NCBI RefSeq assembly: GCF_946221145.1
Contig: NZ_CAMIOH010000153.1
Location: 1-7,495, forward strand
Direction: 5' to 3'
From: an uncultured Paracoccus sp.
GTDB lineage: Bacteria; Pseudomonadota; Alphaproteobacteria; Rhodobacterales; Rhodobacteraceae
DNA: 7,495 nucleotides
Position 1 is the first letter of the stretch; the number at the start of each line of letters is the position of its first letter. This document shows, one piece after another, positions 1 through 4,582 of the stretch. A program made the position numbers and the translations under genes. The notes beneath the pieces are model-generated. The model had not been told where the DNA came from. It searched no databases and worked only from the letters and a program-made list of their open reading frames with translations.

Positions 1-1173
1 GATTTCGCCATCGTCGGCGAAACCATCGCCGAGGACCGGTTCCTGATCGTCCATGGCAATACGGTCAAGGCCGACCTGCCGCTGTCGAAACTGTCCTCGA
101 GCGCCCCGGAATATGACCGCCCCTGGGTGGAAACGCCCGCCGCCGGTGCCGCCCCCGACCTGCCCGCGATCACGCCGGTCCAGGCGCTGCGGGCGCTGAT
201 CGGATCGCCCAGCTATGCGCATAAGGGCTGGGTCTGGGAACAATACGACACGCAGGTCGGCGCCGACACGATCCGCCGTCCCGGCATGGGCGCGGGCGTG
301 GTCCGCGTTCACGGCACGCAGAAGGCGCTGGCCTTCACCAGCGACGTGACCCCCCGCTATGTCAAGGCCAACCCGTTCGAGGGCGGCAAGCAGGCCGTGG
401 CCGAAGCCTATCGCAACCTGACCGCCGTGGGCGCGCTGCCGCTGGCCACGACCGACAACCTGAATTTCGGCAACCCCGAAAAGCCGGAAATCATGGGCCA
501 GTTCGTTGGCGCGATCAAAGGCATCGGCGCGGCCTGCGCGGCACTGGATTTTCCGATCGTGTCCGGCAACGTGTCGCTGTATAACGAAACCGACGGCAAG
601 GGCATCCTGCCGACGCCGACCATCGGCGGTGTCGGGCTGATCGACGATCTGGCGAACCTGATCGCGGGCCTGCCGTCCGAAGGCGACGTGGCCGTGGTCA
701 TCGGCGAAACGCATGGCCATCTGGGCCAGTCCGCCCTTGCCGCCGAAGCCTTCGGGATCGAGGCGGGCGACGCCCCCCCCGTCGATCTGGCCGCCGAACG
801 CAGGCATGGCGAATTCCTGCGCGCCCACCGCGCCCTTGTGACCTCGGCCACCGACCTGTCCGATGGCGGGCTGGCGCTTGCCGCCTTCGAGATGGCCGAG
901 GCGGCGGGCATCGGCCTGCGTCTGGACAGCGCCGACATCGCCCAGCTTTTCGGTGAAGATCAGGCCCGCTATCTGGTCGCCTGCACCGCCGAAGGCGCAG
1001 CCGCCCTGTTGACAGCCGCAGAGCAGGCGGGCGTCCCGGCCCGGCAGGTCGGCAGCTTCGGCGGTCTGGCTGTGCAGATGGGCGATGACGCGGGCGATCT
1101 GGCCGACCTGTCGCGGCTCTATCGCACGGCCTTTGCGCAGGCGATCCACGGCGACGCGCCCGACCAGGCATGA
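1..1173 (+). CDS. purL: Phosphoribosylformylglycinamidine synthase II, C-terminal part (5' end outside window)
   Basis: PurL is the synthetase subunit of FGAM synthase. In the cytoplasm it converts FGAR, ATP and glutamine-derived ammonia to FGAM, the fourth step of purine synthesis, together with PurQ and PurS. The frame is open from base 1, so about 390 C-terminal residues are present of a small-form PurL that is usually about 720-750 residues. Visible family hallmarks are the block GNPEKPEIMGQF, the block SGNVSLYNETDG, TPTIGGVG, and near the C terminus the AIRS-type motif ATDLSDGGLALA. The GTG at 127 is not the start, because PurL-like sequence (IVHGNTVKADLPLSKL) continues upstream in the same frame. 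The TGA stop overlaps the next ATG as ATGA, which suggests translational coupling to ispDF. The small form implies separate purQ and purS genes elsewhere. Identification is secure. Confidence 0.96.
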   Translation, partial: DFAIVGETIAEDRFLIVHGNTVKADLPLSKLSSSAPEYDRPWVETPAAGAAPDLPAITPVQALRALIGSPSYAHKGWVWEQYDTQVGADTIRRPGMGAGVVRVHGTQKALAFTSDVTPRYVKANPFEGGKQAVAEAYRNLTAVGALPLATTDNLNFGNPEKPEIMGQFVGAIKGIGAACAALDFPIVSGNVSLYNETDGKGILPTPTIGGVGLIDDLANLIAGLPSEGDVAVVIGETHGHLGQSALAAEAFGIEAGDAPPVDLAAERRHGEFLRAHRALVTSATDLSDGGLALAAFEMAEAAGIGLRLDSADIAQLFGEDQARYLVACTAEGAAALLTAAEQAGVPARQVGSFGGLAVQMGDDAGDLADLSRLYRTAFAQAIHGDAPDQA

Positions 1174-2318
1174 CGCTGCGCGCTCCGGCGGGGTTTGCCG
1201 CCATCGTCACCGCCGCCGGTCGCGGCACCCGTGCCGGCGGAGAGACGCCCAAGCAATGGCGCGACCTTGCGGGCCGCAGCGTGCTGGCCCGCGCGGTCGA
1301 GGCCTTCGCCGGATTTGACCGGCTGGTGCTGGTGGTCCATCCCGACGACATGGCCCGCGCCATCGCCGATTTCGGCGGCCGCGTGACCATCGTCACCGGG
1401 GGCGACACCCGCGCCGCCAGCGTCCGCGCCGCCCTCGATACGCTGGGGGGCAGCGGCATCACCCATGTGCTGATCCATGACGGCGCCCGCCCGCTGGTCA
1501 GCGATGCCGTCCTTCGGGGCGTGATCGACGCGCTGCAATCGGGTGCCCCGGCGGCCGCCCCGGCGCTGCCGGTGACCGATGCGCTGTGGCGCGGACAGGA
1601 CGACACCGTTACCGGCACGGCCCCGCGCGACGGCCTGTTCCGGGCGCAGACGCCTCAGGGTTTCACCCTGGATCAAATATCCACGGCGCACCGGCTCTGC
1701 CCGGACGACGCCGCCGATGATGTGGAACTGGCCCGCAAGGCCGGGATCCCGGTCACCATCACGCCGGGATCCGAGGACAATCTGAAGATCACCTTTCCCG
1801 CCGATTTCGCGCGGGCCGAACGGATCCTGGGGGGCACGATGGATATCCGCCTTGGCAATGGCTATGATGTGCACGCCTTTACCACGGGCGATCACGTCAC
1901 CCTGTGCGGCATCCGCATCCCGCACGAGGCGGGCCTTCTGGGCCATTCGGATGCCGATGTGGGGATGCACGCGCTGACCGACGCGATCTATGGCGCCCTG
2001 TCCGCAGGCGATATCGGCCGCCACTTTCCGCCCAGCGATCCGCAATGGAAGGGCGCCGACAGCGCGATCTTCCTGCGCCACGCCGCCGATCTGGCCCGCG
2101 CGCAGGGCTTTACCTTCGGCAATGCCGATGTCACGCTGATCTGCGAGGCGCCCAAGATCGGCCCCCATGCGCAGGCCATGCAGGACCGGCTGGCGCAGAT
2201 CATGGGCGTCGATCCGGCGCGGATCAGCGTCAAGGCGACCACCTCGGAACGGCTGGGCTTCACCGGCCGCAGGGAAGGCATCGCCGCCATCGCCACCGCC
2301 GCGCTGATGAAAGGCTGA
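1170..2318 (+). CDS. ispDF: Bifunctional IspD/IspF (MEP cytidylyltransferase / MEcPP synthase)
   Basis: This 382-residue fusion carries out two MEP-pathway steps in the cytoplasm: CTP + MEP to CDP-ME (IspD), and CDP-ME 2-phosphate to MEcPP (IspF). Residues 1 to about 222 are IspD, with the nucleotide-binding loop AAGRGTRAGGETPKQ (15-29), GGDTRAASV (77-85), IHDGARPLV (102-110), RAQTPQGF (158-165) and NLKIT (204-208). IspF begins at about residue 224, at an internal Met-Asp-Ile-Arg that resembles the start of stand-alone IspF. Predicted zinc ligands are D233 and H235 (YDVH) and H267 in the block GHSDADVGMHALTDA. The C-terminal signature KATTSERLGFTGRREGIA is intact. The start ATG overlaps the purL stop (ATGA), with no well-spaced Shine-Dalgarno, so initiation is probably coupled. 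IspE is not in the window. The fusion is known in alphaproteobacteria. Confidence is high. Confidence 0.97.
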   Translation: MTLRAPAGFAAIVTAAGRGTRAGGETPKQWRDLAGRSVLARAVEAFAGFDRLVLVVHPDDMARAIADFGGRVTIVTGGDTRAASVRAALDTLGGSGITHVLIHDGARPLVSDAVLRGVIDALQSGAPAAAPALPVTDALWRGQDDTVTGTAPRDGLFRAQTPQGFTLDQISTAHRLCPDDAADDVELARKAGIPVTITPGSEDNLKITFPADFARAERILGGTMDIRLGNGYDVHAFTTGDHVTLCGIRIPHEAGLLGHSDADVGMHALTDAIYGALSAGDIGRHFPPSDPQWKGADSAIFLRHAADLARAQGFTFGNADVTLICEAPKIGPHAQAMQDRLAQIMGVDPARISVKATTSERLGFTGRREGIAAIATAALMKG

Positions 2319-2321
2319 GAC

Positions 2322-2813
2322 ATGATTGCGATGATCGTCACATTCTTCGGCATCGGCAGGCTGACCCCGGCGCCGGGCACCTGGGCCTCGCTGGCCGCCG
2401 TGGTGCTGGCGGTGCTGCTGTATCAGGCGGGCGGCGCGATGCTGCTGCCGTTCGGCTTCGCATTGGCGACGGGCCTGGGTTTCTGGGCGGTGCCGCAGGC
2501 CCTGGCGCGATCGTCCGATCCCGACCCATCCTGGATCGTCATCGACGAGGTGGCGGGCCAGTGGCTGGCGCTTTGCTTTACCTTCATCCCGCTGGCGCGC
2601 CACGGCGTGCCGCTCACCACTGCCTGGCCCGCTTTTGTGGTGCCGTTCCTGCTGTTCCGGCTGTTCGACATCTGGAAGCCCTGGCTTGTGGGCCGCGCCG
2701 ACCGCCGCCACGACGCCACCGGTCTGATGCTGGACGATCTGTGGGCGGGCCTGTTTGCGGGCATCGGTGCGGTGATTCTGGCCGGGATCTATCACGGGAT
2801 GCTTCAACGATGA
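2322..2813 (+). CDS. pgpA: Phosphatidylglycerophosphatase A
   Basis: This 163-residue inner-membrane phosphatase removes the phosphate from phosphatidylglycerophosphate to give phosphatidylglycerol. PgpA-family features run in order: the N-terminal GIGRLTPAPGTWASL (10-24, usual form PxAPGTxGS), IVIDEVAGQW (72-81) with the acidic pair D75/E76, LFRLFDIWKPW (111-121), and the metal-binding-like GLMLDDLWAG (134-143). Hydrophobic segments at about 23-57, 80-92, 102-116 and 141-157 fit a small polytopic membrane protein. The start ATG lies 3 bp after the ispDF stop. A Shine-Dalgarno GAAAGG (2309-2314) sits 7 bases upstream, inside the end of ispDF. The stop overlaps the ATG of cinA (ATGA). Identification is strong from the motifs. 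PgpB and PgpC are unrelated families and do not fit. Confidence 0.93.
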   Translation: MIAMIVTFFGIGRLTPAPGTWASLAAVVLAVLLYQAGGAMLLPFGFALATGLGFWAVPQALARSSDPDPSWIVIDEVAGQWLALCFTFIPLARHGVPLTTAWPAFVVPFLLFRLFDIWKPWLVGRADRRHDATGLMLDDLWAGLFAGIGAVILAGIYHGMLQR

Positions 2814-3280
2814 CCCTTGCCGCCGATGTCCTGGACGCCGCCCGTGCGCGGGGCGTGATGATCGCCACCGCCGAAAGCTGCACCGGCGGCCTGATCGCGG
2901 GCGCCTTGACCGAGGTGCCCGGATCGTCCGACGCCGTGGATCGCGGCTTCGTCACCTATTCTAATGCCGCCAAGCAGCAGATGCTGGGTGTGCGCGCCGA
3001 AACGCTGGAGGCTTACGGCGCGGTCAGCGAACAGGTCGCCGCCGAGATGGCCAGCGGCGCGCTGCGCCATTCGGGCGCGGGAATTGCGGTGTCGGTGACC
3101 GGCATCGCCGGCCCCGGCGGATCCGAACACAAGCCCGAAGGCCGCGTCTGCTTTGCCGTTGCCGAACCCTTCGGAACCCGGACCGAGACGGTGGAGTTCG
3201 GCGCCATCGGCCGCCGCCAGGTCCGCGCGGCGACGGTGGACCATGCCTTGCAGATGCTGCTGGACGCGCTGCGCGGCTAG
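2810..3280 (+). CDS. cinA: CinA C-terminal-domain protein, nicotinamide-nucleotide amidohydrolase (PncC type)
   Basis: This 156-residue protein consists only of the CinA C-terminal domain. Members of this family (PncC) deamidate nicotinamide mononucleotide to nicotinate mononucleotide in the pyridine-nucleotide salvage cycle. The family signature ATAESCTGGLIAGALTEVPGSS (19-40) contains Ser23, which matches the proposed catalytic serine from memory. GFVTYSNAAK (46-55), the turn GAVSEQVAAEMA and SVTGIAGPGGSEHKPEGRV (95-113) follow. The N-terminal MoCF-like (COG1058) half of full-length CinA is absent, which is common in proteobacteria, so the biochemical name PncC is preferable to the 'competence-damage' label. 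The ATG overlaps the pgpA TGA (ATGA). Only a weak upstream GGGA is visible, so translation is probably coupled to pgpA. It is the last gene of the housekeeping run. Its TAG is followed by the control region of the lysis cassette, with no evident terminator. Confidence 0.92.
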   Translation: MTLAADVLDAARARGVMIATAESCTGGLIAGALTEVPGSSDAVDRGFVTYSNAAKQQMLGVRAETLEAYGAVSEQVAAEMASGALRHSGAGIAVSVTGIAGPGGSEHKPEGRVCFAVAEPFGTRTETVEFGAIGRRQVRAATVDHALQMLLDALRG

Positions 3281-3294
3281 CAACGCGCGACAGG

Positions 3295-3309
3295 TTAACA
3301 GCCCGTTAA
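3295..3309 (+). promoter_or_regulatory. CtrA-binding box, TTAA-N7-TTAA
   Basis: TTAA at 3295-3298 and TTAA at 3306-3309 are separated by exactly seven bases, which is the full alphaproteobacterial CtrA consensus. Each half lies in a GTTAAC hexamer with an 11-base period. Scanning by eye I found no other TTAA in this GC-rich window. The box lies in the 75-bp gap between cinA and the lysin gene, 46 bp before the lysin ATG. This position suits control of the lysis cassette. No convincing sigma-70 -10 element is visible downstream. Binding itself is inferred. Confidence 0.72.
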
Positions 3310-3331
3310 CGCGCCCGCGCCACCCTTGCGA

Positions 3332-3343
3332 CCTGAATTCAGG
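3332..3343. promoter_or_regulatory. Perfect 12-bp palindrome overlapping the lysin ribosome-binding site
   Basis: CCTGAATTCAGG is a perfect inverted repeat. It can be extended to 3329-3346 with one A/A mismatch on each side. Its right arm supplies the first bases (AGG) of the lysin Shine-Dalgarno. It could be an operator for an unknown repressor or activator between the CtrA box and the start codon, or a small hairpin that limits ribosome access. With only four loop bases and a 4-bp stem, the RNA hairpin would be weak. Function is unproven. Confidence 0.3.
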
Positions 3344-3350
3344 ACGGGGG
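3341..3350 (+). promoter_or_regulatory. Ribosome-binding site of the lysin gene
   Basis: The purine-rich stretch AGGACGGGGG ends five bases before the ATG at 3356. It decides that start over the in-frame TTG at 3326, which has no Shine-Dalgarno and would add ten residues (MRPEFRTGVS) foreign to the family. Confidence 0.65.
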
Positions 3351-3355
3351 TGTCT

Positions 3356-3967
3356 ATGCCAAGCGTTGAGGAAGTCGCGGCCCAGATCGTCGCGCGCGAA
3401 GGGGGCTATGTCAACGACCCGGACGATCCGGGCGGGGCCACGAACTATGGCGTGACGATCGGGACGATGACGTCCCTGGGCCTGGATCTGAACAAGGACG
3501 GCCGGATCGACGCCACCGATGTGCGGATGCTGACCCGGGCGCAGGCCCAGCAGATTTTCGTCGAACATTACTTCCGCCGTCCGCGTTTGGCGGACCTGCC
3601 GCCGGCCGTGCAGTCCAGCGTCTTCGACATGTATGTCAACGCCGGCACCAATGCGGTGAAGATCCTGCAACGGCTGATTGCCCGGATGGGTTTCTCGGCG
3701 CAGGCGGATGGCATGATCGGCCCGCAGACCATCGCGGCGGCCCAGGAGGCTGCGGCGGCGGCCCCGGATCATCTGGCCGATGCCTATGGGATCGCGCGAC
3801 GGAATTATTACTATGCACTGGCCGATCAGCGGCCCGCCAGCCGCAAATACGCGCGCAGCAAGGCGGGCGGCAAGGGCGGCTGGATCACCCGGGCCGAGGA
3901 GTTCATCAGCCCCCGCTATCACCTGACCGAAGCCGAGCACCGCGAAAGGACCGCCAGATGGGCATGA
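3356..3967 (+). CDS. GH108-type N-acetylmuramidase, GTA-style endolysin
   Basis: This 203-residue lysozyme-like enzyme is predicted to cut the glycan strands of peptidoglycan. The N-terminal block AREGGYVNDPDDPGGATNYGVT (13-34) is the GH108 signature, with Glu15 as the expected catalytic acid. Residues 44-55 (DLNKDGRIDATD) form an exact EF-hand-type loop inserted before LTRAQAQQIFVEHYF. The core FDMYVNAGTNAVKILQRL and DGMIGPQT is typical of the family. The C-terminal part (about 158-203) resembles the PG_binding_3 region, with GGWITRAEEF. There is no signal peptide or N-terminal membrane segment, so export should depend on the holin encoded next, whose start overlaps by 10 bp. It resembles the lysin of the Rhodobacter capsulatus GTA lysis pair (rcc00555, from memory). 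A prophage remnant or a general muramidase is the alternative. The family call is strong; the GTA role is inferred from the partner gene and the CtrA box. Confidence 0.9.
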   Translation: MPSVEEVAAQIVAREGGYVNDPDDPGGATNYGVTIGTMTSLGLDLNKDGRIDATDVRMLTRAQAQQIFVEHYFRRPRLADLPPAVQSSVFDMYVNAGTNAVKILQRLIARMGFSAQADGMIGPQTIAAAQEAAAAAPDHLADAYGIARRNYYYALADQRPASRKYARSKAGGKGGWITRAEEFISPRYHLTEAEHRERTARWA

Positions 3968-4482
3968 TCGACCGCTTTATCGGTCTGGGTCAAGGGGTCA
4001 CCGCCCTGGGCAGCGCCGCGACCGGCATGGCCGAGGTGTTCACCCAGAACGCCACCCGCAAGATGGAACTGGAGGAAGAGGCCTATGCCCGCGCCATCAC
4101 CCAGCTGGGGCAGGAATTCCAGATGGTTCGGCCCGGATTTTTTGACAGCTTTGTCAACGGACTGAACCGCCTTCCGCGACCGCTTCTGGCTTTGGGCACG
4201 ATGGGGCTGTTCGTCTATGCCATGATCGAGCCCCAGGGGTTCGGCCTGCGCATGATGGGGCTGCAAGAGGTGCCTGAACCGCTGTGGTGGCTGCTGGGGG
4301 CGATCGTCGGCTTCTATTTCGGGGCCCGCGAGGCCCATCATTTCCGCCTGCGGTCCAGCCCCCGGATGAAAGCCGAAGAAGCAGTCACGGCGGTGGCGAC
4401 TCCTGTCCCGGTCCGGCGCCCGGACGACGATTTTTCCGACAACGCCGCGCTGCGCGATTGGGCGGCGACCCTGCGCGAATAG
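3958..4482 (+). CDS. Holin family protein (GTA_holin_3TM type)
   Basis: This 174-residue membrane protein is predicted to form the inner-membrane lesion that lets the muramidase reach the cell wall. I see a Gly/Ala-rich N-terminal segment (8-28), a charged helix (about 33-55, TRKMELEEEAYARAITQLGQ) and two clear membrane segments at 75-91 (PLLALGTMGLFVYAMIE) and 108-123 (PLWWLLGAIVGFYFGA). A charged cytoplasmic-type tail ends in DNAALRDWAATLRE. This layout matches the 'holin of 3TMs for gene-transfer release' family (PF11351), although the first hydrophobic segment is weak here. The ATG at 3958 has AAAGGA (3945-3950) seven bases upstream. A second in-frame ATG at 3964 overlaps the lysin stop (ATGA), and either could be used. 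It is co-transcribed with the lysin and followed by a terminator. It probably corresponds to R. capsulatus rcc00556 (from memory). Direct proof of holin activity would be experimental. Confidence 0.85.
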   Translation: MGMIDRFIGLGQGVTALGSAATGMAEVFTQNATRKMELEEEAYARAITQLGQEFQMVRPGFFDSFVNGLNRLPRPLLALGTMGLFVYAMIEPQGFGLRMMGLQEVPEPLWWLLGAIVGFYFGAREAHHFRLRSSPRMKAEEAVTAVATPVPVRRPDDDFSDNAALRDWAATLRE

Positions 4483-4520
4483 GCCGCAGCCCCGCGCACG
4501 CAAAACTGACCGGCAGGACG

Positions 4521-4545
4521 AAGGGGGGACTGTTCCCCCCTTTTT
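4521..4545 (+). terminator. Rho-independent terminator after the lysis cassette
   Basis: AAGGGGGGA (4521-4529) pairs with TCCCCCCTT (4534-4542) around a four-base loop, giving a 9-bp stem followed by a T run that ends at 4545. It lies 38 bp after the holin stop and should end the lysin-holin transcript. It lies only 37 bp before the ccmF start, so it insulates cytochrome c maturation from the cassette unless readthrough occurs. Confidence 0.9.
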
Positions 4546-4569
4546 CATGGCCTTATGCTGGGCGGAACC

Positions 4570-4574
4570 AAGGA
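4570..4574 (+). promoter_or_regulatory. Ribosome-binding site of ccmF
   Basis: AAGGA lies eight bases before the ATG at 4583, which starts the family-typical Met-Thr-Ala-Glu-Phe-Gly-His. It favours this start over the in-frame ATG at 4547, which sits directly after the terminator T run, has no Shine-Dalgarno and would add twelve unrelated residues. Confidence 0.7.
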
Positions 4575-4582
4575 TCCAAGCC

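Noticed and set aside
1119..2807. Antisense open frame of 562 codons
   Set aside because: It lies fully opposite ispDF and pgpA, whose motifs are unmistakable. Long empty antisense frames are expected in GC-rich DNA, and its translation is low-complexity Arg/Gly/Gln-rich with no family motif.
3294..3310. GTTAAC-N5-GTTAAC read as a hairpin terminator for cinA
   Set aside because: The two hexamers are each self-complementary and could pair, but the stem is AT-rich and followed by GCGCCC rather than a T run. The CtrA-box reading fits spacing and position better.
3326..3355. Upstream TTG start for the lysin, adding ten residues
   Set aside because: It has no Shine-Dalgarno, and it would place the palindrome and the good ribosome-binding site inside the coding region. 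The ATG at 3356 gives the family-typical start.
2804..3940. Antisense open frame of 378 codons across cinA and the lysin
   Set aside because: It is a shadow of two recognised genes and runs straight through the control region. The translation is rich in Arg, Gly and His with no recognisable domain.
3356..4482. Lysin-holin pair as a toxin-antitoxin or phage-defence system
   Set aside because: The GH108 signature and the two-helix membrane protein with a charged tail match a lysis pair, and no antitoxin, nuclease or sensor domain is present.
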